Assembly: GCA_910587725.1 (NCBI GenBank)
Contig: CAJUNG010000014.1
Location: 1 to 32,938, forward strand
DNA: 32,938 nucleotides
Reading direction: 5' to 3'
From: an uncultured Bacilli bacterium
Lineage (GTDB): Bacteria > Bacillota_I > Bacilli_A > RF39 > UBA660
Below, in pieces: positions 8,368 to 16,124 of the stretch. How positions within the stretch are numbered: the stretch's first letter is position 1; the number at the start of each line of letters is the position of its first letter. A program made the position numbers and the translations under genes. The notes beneath the pieces are model-generated. The model was not told where the DNA came from. It searched no databases and saw only the letters and a program-made list of their open reading frames with translations.

Positions 8368-8844
8368 ATGGCAAATGAAAGTAAAAAAGATTTTAATGCT
8401 ATGCTAATGGATAATAAAGATATGCCTAAATTAGTAAAAATAACGGATTCCGCAAGCATTAAAAAATATGGTGGAGATAGGATGTATTTTGCACCACCGT
8501 GCTTTTATGATGAAGTGATGAAAACAATTCCGTTTGGAAAGCTAACGACTGTAGGAGAAATTAGAAAGTATTTTGCAAAAAAGAATAATGCTGATTTTAC
8601 CGACCCCATTACGGCAGGAATATTTACCTCTATCGTTGCGTGGGCAAGTGTTCAAAGAAAAGAAAATGAAACCCCTTATTGGCGAACATTAAAAAATAAT
8701 GGAGAATTAAATCCTAAATACCCAGAAGGAATAGAATTTCAAAAGCAAAAATTGGAAAGTGAAGGACATACAATCATCCAAAAGGGAAGAACGAATATCA
8801 GATACTATGTAAAAGATTACGAAAAAAGTTTGCAAAAACTGTGA
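8368..8844 (+). CDS. MGMT-like DNA-binding domain protein without catalytic Cys
   Basis: A 158-residue protein whose centre (IPFGKLTTVGEIRKYF ... YWRTLKNNGELN ... QKQKLESEGH) resembles the DNA-binding domain of O6-alkylguanine alkyltransferases. The PCHR active-site motif is absent, as in alkyltransferase-like (ATL) proteins that flag alkylated bases for repair without accepting the alkyl group. That role is inferred from family likeness only. ATG 8368 follows AGAAAGGAG; the frame extends upstream into the zinc-ribbon gene, but no better start is seen. A terminator follows directly. Confidence 0.75.
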   Translation: MANESKKDFNAMLMDNKDMPKLVKITDSASIKKYGGDRMYFAPPCFYDEVMKTIPFGKLTTVGEIRKYFAKKNNADFTDPITAGIFTSIVAWASVQRKENETPYWRTLKNNGELNPKYPEGIEFQKQKLESEGHTIIQKGRTNIRYYVKDYEKSLQKL

Positions 8845-8870
8845 ATCAAAAAATGAAACAGAAGTTAAGT

Positions 8871-8906
8871 AAAGAGAAATTGTGAGAAGTCGATTTCTCT
8901 TTTTTT
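8871..8906 (+). terminator. Intrinsic terminator after the MGMT-like gene
   Basis: AAAGAGAAAT pairs with ATTTCTCTTT (10 bp) around a 12-base loop, followed by a T run. Confidence 0.8.
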
Positions 8907-8925
8907 AAAGGGAGAATGAAGGATT

Positions 8926-9192
8926 ATGAAATACTTAGTTGAATTTTTATTAGAGTTAGTACTAGAAGGAAGTATTGAAGTTAGTAAAAGTCCAAAAATA
9001 AGGAAACCAATCCGGCGTCTATTCTTAATCATAATTGCATTATTTTTTCTTTTTACTATAGGAATCATCTTATTTACAGGCATTCTAGTCATAAAAGAAA
9101 ATCAGATTCTAGGATTCCTTCTTCTTTTGTTAGGTTTTTTAATACTAACGCTATCCATAATCAAATTTAAAGAGATGTGGAAAAAAAAGTAG
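8926..9192 (+). CDS. Small membrane protein, hypothetical
   Basis: An 88-residue protein with a charged first third (through IRKPIRR) and two hydrophobic segments at about residues 31-52 (LFLIIIALFFLFTIGIILFT) and 60-80 (LGFLLLLLGFLILTLSIIKF). They are joined by a short KENQ turn, and the C-terminus is basic (KEMWKKK). This predicts a two-helix inner-membrane protein with its ends in the cytoplasm. GAAGGA lies just before the ATG. I do not recognise the family. It stands between a terminator and about 195 bases of intergenic DNA. Confidence 0.65.
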   Translation: MKYLVEFLLELVLEGSIEVSKSPKIRKPIRRLFLIIIALFFLFTIGIILFTGILVIKENQILGFLLLLLGFLILTLSIIKFKEMWKKK

Positions 9193-9387
9193 ATAACTGA
9201 ATATGATAATTTCAATTTTATTCAACTCTGATTGTAAAAACAATAGAAGTTATGTTACAATAAAATAGAGTAGAATATTTGGTAACTTATAATGAGTTGA
9301 AGGAAATCAAACCAAGTCTACACATGATTTTGCTAGTAGCAATGAATGTAGAAAAGATAGAAAAACAAAAGATAGGAGAAGGATAAA

Positions 9388-10575
9388 ATGAGAACAGTAG
9401 GAACCGTTGTTAGAGGAATCAGAACCCCGATTATTAAAGAGCAGGATAATTTAGCAGACATTGTAGTATCTTCATTATTAGAAGCTAGTCAAAAAGAAGG
9501 ATTTCAGTTTAGAGATAGAGATATTGTGGCAATCACAGAAGCGGTAGTTGGGATAAGCGAAGGAAATTACGTTAGTGTAGATGATATTGCTAAAGATATC
9601 GAAGAAAAATTTCCTTCTAAGAACATTGGTGTTGTATTTCCAATTCTAAGTAGAAATCGATTTTCTATGATATTAAAAGGAATTGCTCGAGGGGCAGAAA
9701 AAATTACAATGTTACTTAGCTTTCCTTCAGATGAAGTAGGAAACGGAATCCTAGATGAAGATACATTTGAAAAAAGTAAATATGATTTAGCAAGCACCAT
9801 TACAGAAGATGAATATAGAGAAATATTTGGAAGTTATAAGCATCCATTTACAGGCATCAATATGATTGATTTTTATAAGGAATTAGTAGAAAGTGAAAAT
9901 TGTAAAATCGATGTTGTTTTAGCAAACGATGTAAAGACTATCTTGAATTATACAAAAGACGTATTAACTTGCGATATTCATACAAGAGAAAAAACAAAGA
10001 AAACGTTAGAAAATGCAGGAGCAGAAACGGTATTTGGATTATTTGAAGTCATGAATAAACCGGTAGGAAACAGTGGTTATAATCCGGACTACGGACTTTT
10101 AGGCTCTAATAAATCAACAGAAGAAAGATTAAAACTATTTCCTAAAACAGGACAGAAGCTAGTAGAAGAAATTCAGAAAAAATTAAAGGAAAAGACCGGG
10201 AAAACTATAGAAGTAATGGTCTATGGAGATGGAGCATTTAAAGACCCAGTTGGAAAAATTTGGGAACTTGCAGATCCGGTCGTATCTCCAGCATACACAA
10301 AAGGATTAGAAGGAACACCAAATGAAATTAAACTAAAATATATCTCGGATAATGAATTTAGTGATTTAACAGGTGAAGCATTAAAAGAAGCGGTAAAAGA
10401 AAAAATTAAACAGAAGTCGGCAAACTTAAAAGGAAATATGTTATCTCAAGGAACAACACCTAGAAGGATTGTTGATTTAGTTGGTTCTTTATGTGACTTA
10501 ACTAGTGGAAGTGGAGATAAGGGAACACCAGTAGTATTCGTACAAGGATACTTTGACAATTTATCTGATGAATAA
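9388..10575 (+). CDS. CofE-like F420-0:glutamate ligase family protein
   Basis: A 395-residue protein of the F420_ligase family (CofE). Family-like features are the opening RTVGTVVRGIRTPIIKEQDN, RDRDIVAITEAVVGISEGNY, YGDGAFKDPVGKIWELADPV and a C-terminal GDKGTPVVFVQGY. True CofE adds glutamate to coenzyme F420-0, a cofactor not expected in this lineage, and no other F420 gene is in the window. The protein is also longer than archaeal CofE (about 250 residues), so the substrate is probably different; amide ligation to another acid is a guess. The ATG follows AGGAGAAGG. It is monocistronic in appearance. Confidence 0.8.
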   Translation: MRTVGTVVRGIRTPIIKEQDNLADIVVSSLLEASQKEGFQFRDRDIVAITEAVVGISEGNYVSVDDIAKDIEEKFPSKNIGVVFPILSRNRFSMILKGIARGAEKITMLLSFPSDEVGNGILDEDTFEKSKYDLASTITEDEYREIFGSYKHPFTGINMIDFYKELVESENCKIDVVLANDVKTILNYTKDVLTCDIHTREKTKKTLENAGAETVFGLFEVMNKPVGNSGYNPDYGLLGSNKSTEERLKLFPKTGQKLVEEIQKKLKEKTGKTIEVMVYGDGAFKDPVGKIWELADPVVSPAYTKGLEGTPNEIKLKYISDNEFSDLTGEALKEAVKEKIKQKSANLKGNMLSQGTTPRRIVDLVGSLCDLTSGSGDKGTPVVFVQGYFDNLSDE

Positions 10576-10993
10576 AATCTCATCATAAAAATATGAGGGA
10601 ATCAAAAGAAAGAAGTAGTTAAAATTAGTGTAGAAAGTGATTGGTCATTAGATAATATTGAGTATGAATTGATGAAAGATTACATTGATAAATATCTAAA
10701 CTGTAGGATACTTCGAATAGGACAATTTCGATAACATAAGATAATTTAAATCGTTATGATATACTGAATAATATGGTATTTGTCTGATGTTGAACATTGT
10801 TTAAACTAATTTCTAGAGATAAAACTGAGATTGAATTTGGTAAGGAATTAAGGGAAAACAGAAAAGTCTGTTTTTTTTCTTTTGCCAAAAAACGTCAACT
10901 AATTAAAAATCGGTTAGTATTTCGTTAATTTCCGACATCATTCGACAAAATATGTTATAATGGAAACGTAGAGAAAAAAGATAGGGTGAAAGC
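10576..10993 (+). other. Intergenic region before ftsE: coding trace, terminator, promoter
   Basis: No intact gene. An unstarted frame near 10610-10735 reads VVKISVESDWSLDNIEYELM and further to RIGQFR, TAA; it may be a gene relic and is not recognised. A terminator lies at 10855-10878. A TATAAT near 10952, with a weak -35 (CCGACA), probably drives ftsE. No trace of prfB is seen. Confidence 0.5.
10855..10878 (+). terminator. Intrinsic terminator upstream of ftsE
   Basis: AAACAGA and TCTGTTT pair (7 bp) around the loop AAAG, followed by eight T. It closes the accessory block before the ftsE promoter. Confidence 0.75.
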
Positions 10994-11692
10994 ATGGAAT
11001 TAATAAGATTGAATGATGTGACAAAACAATATAGAAATGGAGTAACTGCATTATACGACATCAACCTTAAAGTAAGAAAAGGAGACTTCGTTTTTGTCAT
11101 TGGTGGTTCTGGTAGTGGAAAATCAACCTTAATCAAAATGTTATATAGAGAAGAAAAACCAACAAGGGGTGATGTGTTTGTTGGTGGTTTAAATGTAAAA
11201 AAAATTCGGAATGGAAAAGTTTATAAATTAAGAAGAAAACTAGGAATTGTGTTTCAAGATTATCGACTTCTTCCTAAACTTAGCGTCTACGAAAATGTTG
11301 CCTTTGCACTAGAAGCCATTGGTGCTAAAAAGTCCGAAATCCATACCAAAACCCTAAGAGCTTTAGAGCTCGTTGGTTTGAAATCAAAAGTAAGAAGTTA
11401 TCCAAGCGAATTATCTGGTGGGGAACAACAACGCGTTGCGATAGCTAGAGCAATTGTGAATGAACCAAAACTTTTACTTTGTGATGAACCAACCGGAAAC
11501 TTAGACCCTGAGATGAGTATGGAAATTATGAGAATTCTAGAATCCATCAACGAAGCAACGAAAACTACCATCATTATGGCAACCCATGATAAAGATATTG
11601 TAAATCAAATGGCAAAAAGAGTTGTTGTATTGAAAGATGGAAGACTAATCAATGATTATGAGAAAGGAAAGTATGCCGATGAAGATATTTAG
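10994..11692 (+). CDS. ftsE: Cell division ATP-binding protein FtsE
   Basis: FtsE is the cytoplasmic ATPase of the FtsEX complex, which activates cell-wall hydrolases at the division site or during elongation. The 232-residue ABC protein shows Walker A GGSGSGKST (37-45), the Q-loop FQDYRLLP, signature LSGGEQQR (140-147), Walker B LLLCDEPTGNLD (160-171) and the H-loop MATHD. The ribosome site AGGGTGAA precedes the ATG. It overlaps ftsX by 20 bases, a sign of translational coupling. Confidence 0.97.
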   Translation: MELIRLNDVTKQYRNGVTALYDINLKVRKGDFVFVIGGSGSGKSTLIKMLYREEKPTRGDVFVGGLNVKKIRNGKVYKLRRKLGIVFQDYRLLPKLSVYENVAFALEAIGAKKSEIHTKTLRALELVGLKSKVRSYPSELSGGEQQRVAIARAIVNEPKLLLCDEPTGNLDPEMSMEIMRILESINEATKTTIIMATHDKDIVNQMAKRVVVLKDGRLINDYEKGKYADEDI

Positions 11693-12578
11693 AATGTTAG
11701 GAAGAAATATACGAGATGCATTTCGAAGCGTATTTCGAAATTTTTCACTATCGATTGCTTCTATCTCGTGTATTACAATCACTTTAATTATTGTTGCGAT
11801 TTCTATTTTAGCAACATTCAACGTGAACAACTTTACTAAACTAATTCGTGAAGATGTAACTATGGTTGTATATGTAGAAAAAGATACCCCAAGCAGTTAT
11901 TTAGAAGGAATTGAAGCAAAAATTAAGGAAAACCCCAATGTCCTCACTTGTCGAAGAAAGACAAAAGAAGAAGTAAAAAAAGAGATGCAAGAATCCTATG
12001 AAATCTTCAAAAATATTATGGGTGAGTGGACAGAAAGCGAAAATCCGTTAAAAGATACCTTTCAAGTTACTGTAAAAGATATTGAAGAAATTAAAAAAAC
12101 GGCAGAAGAAATTACGGCTTTAGATGGAATTGACTTTGTAGATTACGGAGAAAAAATGGTAGAAAGCCTAATTAGCGTTTTTAAAACAGTACAAAAAGTA
12201 TCGATTCTGATTGTTATTGCCTTAATCATTGTCACGGTTTTCTTAATTATGAATACCATCAAATTAACAATTTTCTCAAGAAAAAGAGAAATTTCGATTA
12301 TGCGACTTGTCGGTGCAAGCAACTTTTCAATCAAAACTCCATTTGTGATAGAAGGAATGGTGTTAGGATTTATCGGTTCAATTCTTCCAATTCTTATCGT
12401 AATTTATGGATATTATGCATTCTATAAAAAAATGGATGGTCACTTAGGTTCTCCATTAATCAAACTCATTTCACCAGAGCCATTCATCTATATTTCTGCT
12501 ATAATCGTTCTAACAATAGGTATGCTCGTTGGTATGATAGGAAGTTATCGAGCAGTAAGGAAGTATTTAAAAGTATGA
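11673..12578 (+). CDS. ftsX: Cell division membrane protein FtsX
   Basis: FtsX is the membrane partner of FtsE. At 301 residues it has the family layout: cytoplasmic N-terminus (MLGRNIRDAFRSVFRNFSLS), a first membrane helix (ISCITITLIIVAISILATF), an extracellular domain of about 110 residues that recruits the hydrolase, and three C-terminal helices. The conserved FSRKREISIMRLVGASNFSI lies between the last helices. ATG 11673 follows GAAAGGA inside the end of ftsE. Its TGA overlaps the ATG of the peptidase gene (ATGA), so all three genes are coupled. Confidence 0.95.
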   Translation: MPMKIFRMLGRNIRDAFRSVFRNFSLSIASISCITITLIIVAISILATFNVNNFTKLIREDVTMVVYVEKDTPSSYLEGIEAKIKENPNVLTCRRKTKEEVKKEMQESYEIFKNIMGEWTESENPLKDTFQVTVKDIEEIKKTAEEITALDGIDFVDYGEKMVESLISVFKTVQKVSILIVIALIIVTVFLIMNTIKLTIFSRKREISIMRLVGASNFSIKTPFVIEGMVLGFIGSILPILIVIYGYYAFYKKMDGHLGSPLIKLISPEPFIYISAIIVLTIGMLVGMIGSYRAVRKYLKV

Positions 12579-13777
12579 GAAAGATAAAGAATATATGTTT
12601 AGCATTAATCCTTCTTGCATGCCTATTCCTACCAACAGAAAATGTTCGTGCGGAAACTTTGCAAGATTATCAAAATTTACTGAATAAATATAAAAATGAA
12701 GTGGCAAAATATCAAAACGAAATAAACGAAGCCGAAAGAAAAATTGAAGCAAATAAAGACCAAATTGAATCCATAAAAAAAGAAGTCCAACAAATGAATG
12801 CAGATATTGACAAAATGAGTCAAGAAATTGTGGATTACAATAATACAATCAAAGAAAAAAGTTTAGAGACAAAGCAACTGTTTGAATACCTTCAGGTCGC
12901 CCGAGGAGAAAATCTTTATTTAGAATATGCCTTTGATGCCGATACCCTAACAGATTTAATCTACCGGGTATCCGTTGTACAACAATTAACAGAATACAAC
13001 GATAATCTCGTAAAATCATTAGAAGAAATGATTAACAACAATGAAAAAAGAAGCAAAGATTTAGCTAAAAAACAAGAAGAATATGGACAAAGACAAATCG
13101 AGCTAACTGCGCAAATCACAAGACTTACAGGAATGCAAGCAAGCTTAAATGAAAACTCAGTTTCCTCTAGTCAGCAGGTAAAAATTTATCAAGACCTAGT
13201 AAATAGCTTTAAAGCTTTAGGATGTCAGCCAAAAGATGTCATTGGCGTAGATTGTGCACAAAATAACAACGTCGCTGGATGGTACCGTCCAATTGATAAG
13301 GGTTATGTCACAAGTGAATTTGGATATCGTTGGGGTAGCCTACATCGTGCAATCGATGTTTCCAATGGAAATCCATATAATACGAAAATCTATCCGGTTG
13401 CCAGTGGAAGAATTTCTTCGATTTATCATGATTCCTATGGAGCTTTAACACTTACTATAGAACATAAAACAGCAAATGGAAAATATTATTCATCCCTTTA
13501 TACGCATTTAAGTAAGTATGCCCCTGGACTTTATGTAGGAAAACAAGTTGGTGTCAACGATTATATCGGTTATATGGGAGATAGTGGATATGCGATGGGA
13601 CCACACTTACACCTAGAAATTGCTCCTTGTCGAATTTTTAATCCTTCAGATTCTAACTGTGGAAGTTGGAATAAGTATACAGCATACGTGAAAAAGATTT
13701 ATAGTAATGGAAGTTTCAAAGGCCCAAGAGATTTAATCTATTTTCCAAAGTTAAGGGTAAACTTTACTGGAAGATAG
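12575..13777 (+). CDS. Secreted M23 murein endopeptidase with coiled coil, FtsEX partner
   Basis: A 400-residue exported protein of the PcsB/EnvC/CwlO-like architecture. It has a signal peptide (1-26, cleavage likely after NVRA) and a long coiled coil (about 28-200, rich in Lys, Glu, Asn and Gln), then an M23 (LytM) domain. The zinc ligands are present: H257 and D261 in HRAIDVS, and H344/H346 in GPHLHLE. The domain should therefore be an active endopeptidase and not a mere activator like EnvC. The ATGA overlap with ftsX argues that FtsEX controls it through its coiled coil. It cleaves peptidoglycan cross-links during division or elongation. Confidence 0.93.
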   Translation: MRKIKNICLALILLACLFLPTENVRAETLQDYQNLLNKYKNEVAKYQNEINEAERKIEANKDQIESIKKEVQQMNADIDKMSQEIVDYNNTIKEKSLETKQLFEYLQVARGENLYLEYAFDADTLTDLIYRVSVVQQLTEYNDNLVKSLEEMINNNEKRSKDLAKKQEEYGQRQIELTAQITRLTGMQASLNENSVSSSQQVKIYQDLVNSFKALGCQPKDVIGVDCAQNNNVAGWYRPIDKGYVTSEFGYRWGSLHRAIDVSNGNPYNTKIYPVASGRISSIYHDSYGALTLTIEHKTANGKYYSSLYTHLSKYAPGLYVGKQVGVNDYIGYMGDSGYAMGPHLHLEIAPCRIFNPSDSNCGSWNKYTAYVKKIYSNGSFKGPRDLIYFPKLRVNFTGR

Positions 13778-13793
13778 AGAGTATCTCTTTTTT
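13775..13793 (+). terminator. Weak intrinsic terminator after the ftsEX-peptidase operon
   Basis: AGAGA, loop GTA and TCTCT, then five T, overlapping the peptidase stop codon. The stem is only 5 bp, so it may be leaky. Confidence 0.4.
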
Positions 13794-13798
13794 CATTC

Positions 13799-13825
13799 TT
13801 GACAAAATGACAAAAAAACTATAAT
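13799..13825 (+). promoter_or_regulatory. Promoter of the retron RNA
   Basis: TTGACA (13799-13804) and TATAAT (13820-13825) are both consensus, but the spacer is 15 bases, shorter than the optimum of 17. Transcription would start near 13832, right at the proposed retron RNA. Confidence 0.6.
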
Positions 13826-13830
13826 AAAGG

Positions 13831-14000
13831 CAAGGCAATAGAGTTAGGTAGAAATACCACCTTAGTTGAGTTCACTAAGGGACGTGGGTCTCTTTGGAGA
13901 AAAAAGGAAATGTTTTTGAAGTACATCAATACGCCTAAAGCGTATTCACCGTTGGTGCTGTACATCAAAAACAACTATCCTATCGAATTTGTATTGCTGA
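13831..14000 (+). ncRNA. Retron msr-msd RNA
   Basis: Strongly structured and directly upstream of a retron reverse transcriptase. The ends GGCAATA (13834-13840) and TATTGCT (13992-13998) can pair as a short a1/a2 stem. The msr-like part has hairpins GGTA-GAAA-TACC (13847-13858) and CCTTAGT/ACTAAGG (13860-13880). The msd-like part has arms TGTTTTTGAAGTACA (13911-13925) and TGTACATCAAAAACA (13959-13973), pairing over 15 positions with one mismatch. They close a three-way junction that holds AATACGC-CTAAA-GCGTATT (13928-13946) and CACC-GTT-GGTG (13947-13957). The transcript would be partly copied into DNA joined to the RNA. The exact boundaries and the branching G are not fixed by sequence alone. 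Confidence 0.8.
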
Positions 14001-14059
14001 TGAAAAAGAGGAGATAGAAGATGTGGAAATATGTTACCAAAAAATAAATTAATGAAATC

Positions 14060-14959
14060 TTGCTATCTCTTCATTTGTTAAATGATAAAATAGGAAAAGC
14101 TTATATCAAAACACTTTACACACTTTCGAATAAAACAGAACAAAATTATAGAGAAATTCATATTCAAAAGAAAACGAGAGGATACAGAACCTTATATGAA
14201 CCAAGCTTCCTTCTAAAACAAGTACAAGAAAATATTTTAGAGGAAATGTCGATTTCATCTTATGCTAAGGCTTATCACAAAGGGATATCTTTAATGGATA
14301 ATGCAAGAGTTCATGTGAGAAAGAAAAAAATACTAAAATTAGATATCAAGGATTTCTTTCCATCGATTACTTTTTCTATGGTATATAATGCTTGCTTTTC
14401 TTTAGATTATTATCCAAAACCAGTCGGTTACCTGTTGACAAAGCTATGCACTTATCTAGATTTTCTTCCTCAAGGGACAAAAACGTCGGCATATATTTCC
14501 AATTTAGTGATAAAAGAATTTGATGAAAAAGTTGGAGAATATGCGAAAAATAAAAATATTTCCTATACGAGGTATTCTGATGATTTAACCTTTTCTGGTG
14601 ACTTTTCTGAAAAAGAAGTGATTTCCTATATAAAAGTGGAACTCAAAAAAATGGGCTTTTCTCTAAATTATCAAAAAATTGTAGTAGCATCAAAAAGGAC
14701 AAGACAAAATGTAACAGGAATTGTTGTAAATGAAAAAATGCAAGTAGTACGAAGTTATCGTAAAAAGATAAGGTTAGAAATTTCCTATATAAAAAAAATT
14801 GGAATAAAACGCCATTTAGAAAAAATTAAAAGTACAGAGAAGGATATAGAATATTTAAGAAAACTACGTGGTAAAATTAATTATTGTTTACAAGTTAATC
14901 CGAGCGACAAAGAAATGAAATCTTATCAAAATTGGATAGAAACTTATAAAATAGGATAA
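14060..14959 (+). CDS. Retron reverse transcriptase
   Basis: Copies the adjacent msd RNA into multicopy single-stranded DNA. From TTG 14060 (299 residues) the retron hallmarks are NARVH at 81-85 (NAxxH motif of region X), LDIKDFFPSI (94-103), LPQGTKTSAYISN (136-148), catalytic YSDD (172-175) and NVTG at 217-220 (region Y VTG). There is an oddity at the start. A better initiation site, ATG 14021 behind GAGGAGA, is in the same frame, but an in-frame TAA at 14045-14047 separates it from the domain (MWKYVTKK, stop, INEIL). Either the gene carries a nonsense mutation at codon 9, or translation restarts at TTG 14060 or ATT 14048 without a clear ribosome site. The catalytic core is complete. Confidence 0.9.
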   Translation: MLSLHLLNDKIGKAYIKTLYTLSNKTEQNYREIHIQKKTRGYRTLYEPSFLLKQVQENILEEMSISSYAKAYHKGISLMDNARVHVRKKKILKLDIKDFFPSITFSMVYNACFSLDYYPKPVGYLLTKLCTYLDFLPQGTKTSAYISNLVIKEFDEKVGEYAKNKNISYTRYSDDLTFSGDFSEKEVISYIKVELKKMGFSLNYQKIVVASKRTRQNVTGIVVNEKMQVVRSYRKKIRLEISYIKKIGIKRHLEKIKSTEKDIEYLRKLRGKINYCLQVNPSDKEMKSYQNWIETYKIG

Positions 14960-14978
14960 AAAAAAATCGTTAAAAGAC

Positions 14979-15007
14979 TTTTCAAAACTCGAAAAATTTG
15001 ATAAAAT
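14979..15007 (+). promoter_or_regulatory. Probable promoter of the coiled-coil gene
   Basis: TTTTCA (14979-14984), 17 bases, TAAAAT (15002-15007). It lies between the reverse transcriptase and the coiled-coil gene, so the latter can be expressed separately. Confidence 0.45.
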
Positions 15008-15055
15008 ACAAAGAAATTGTATGCATTTACCAAAAATAAAAAAGAAGGGGATAGA

Positions 15056-15904
15056 ATGATTGAAAAATTAAAAAACGTATTAATTTTAGAACAAGAAGAA
15101 AAACTAAAGAGACAAAATTGGATAGAAGAACGTTATGAATCCGTAAAAAATGAACAACAAAAGATAAAAAAAATCAATGAGGAACTAGAACAAGTAGAAA
15201 AAGAAACATTAGCATTGCGCAGTAAGTTCTTTAGCAGAAAATGGCAAAAAAAGAAAATTAGAACACTTTATATGCATCATGGAAAACTCATGGAAGATAA
15301 GTGTGCGGCATTAGAAAAGTATAATCTAGAAAAAGATTTAATCATTAAAGAATTCTATGGACTAATAGAAGATAAAAACAAAATTAAAGAAAGAATTGAA
15401 CATTTGAAGAATGTCAAGAAACTGCAAGAATTAAACTTAAGTGAAAAAGAAGCGATTGAACGGTTAGAACAAAAAGAAGAAAATGCAGTAATCAAAGTGA
15501 TTTTTGCAGAAGTCAAAGAAAGTGAAAAATTAAAGGACAGTATCGACATCTTTAAAACAATGCAAAACTTATTTCAAACGAATACCTCAGCATTTGTAAA
15601 TGCAATGAAAAATATTGATTTTACAGCACTTGTACAAGCATTAAAGGATATTGGCATTACCTTGGAAAAAGAAAAATATGCCTTTTTAGAAAAATTAATG
15701 ATGAACAAAAATAACATTGCGCATTTAGAAGACGCTCTTCCTTTATTAGAGACATTAAGTCAAGAGAATGAACTAGATATTTATTACAAAGAAGAAGTAG
15801 AAAAAGTGATACAAAGCATTCAAAAATATCCTAATATATGTGTAAGTGCAATATCTCAAATCATGACATTAACCATTCTGATTGCTATAGCTAAAGAAAG
15901 CTGA
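15056..15904 (+). CDS. Coiled-coil protein with hydrophobic C-terminus, unknown function
   Basis: A 282-residue protein, unrecognised. Residues about 1-165 are very rich in Lys and Glu with heptad-like spacing (ELEQVEKETLALRSKFF ... KNVKKLQELNLSEKEAIERL), predicting long coiled coils. The next 90 residues are helical, with a Phe/Leu pattern (FKTMQNLFQTNTSAFVNAM). The last 20 (ICVSAISQIMTLTILIAIAK) form one hydrophobic stretch that could be a tail anchor. ATG 15056 has GAAGGGG upstream; a start at 15017 lacks a ribosome site. Lying 97 bases after the retron reverse transcriptase, it might be the retron effector, but its own promoter leaves that open. Confidence 0.6.
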   Translation: MIEKLKNVLILEQEEKLKRQNWIEERYESVKNEQQKIKKINEELEQVEKETLALRSKFFSRKWQKKKIRTLYMHHGKLMEDKCAALEKYNLEKDLIIKEFYGLIEDKNKIKERIEHLKNVKKLQELNLSEKEAIERLEQKEENAVIKVIFAEVKESEKLKDSIDIFKTMQNLFQTNTSAFVNAMKNIDFTALVQALKDIGITLEKEKYAFLEKLMMNKNNIAHLEDALPLLETLSQENELDIYYKEEVEKVIQSIQKYPNICVSAISQIMTLTILIAIAKES

Positions 15905-16124
15905 TGTAGGGTTATAGCGGATGATAGAATAAGAGATGATAAGTTTTTTTATAAAGGATAAAGAAGAAAACTTATCTGCATTTCAAACAATAAAAGAAAA
16001 AATTAAAGAAATAGAAAGAAACCATCATTGAAAAACGAAAAAATGCTCATTCCATTAAAAATACTAGAAATTAAAGAGAATATTTGTTAAAATAAAAATA
16101 AAAAATAGGAAGTGAGAAGTGTTG

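Noticed and set aside
5304..12578. Use of TGA as a Trp codon (genetic code 4)
   Set aside because: Some decayed stretches read well through TGA. However, all intact genes use TGG for Trp, and TGA ends secA, the MGMT-like gene, ftsX, the coiled-coil gene and the NrtR-like gene at the expected ends.
15936..16031. 31-residue frame after the coiled-coil gene
   Set aside because: There is no clear ribosome site, and the composition matches the surrounding AT-rich DNA. The GATAAGTTTT/AAAACTTATC repeat inside it lacks a T run, so it is not a convincing terminator either.
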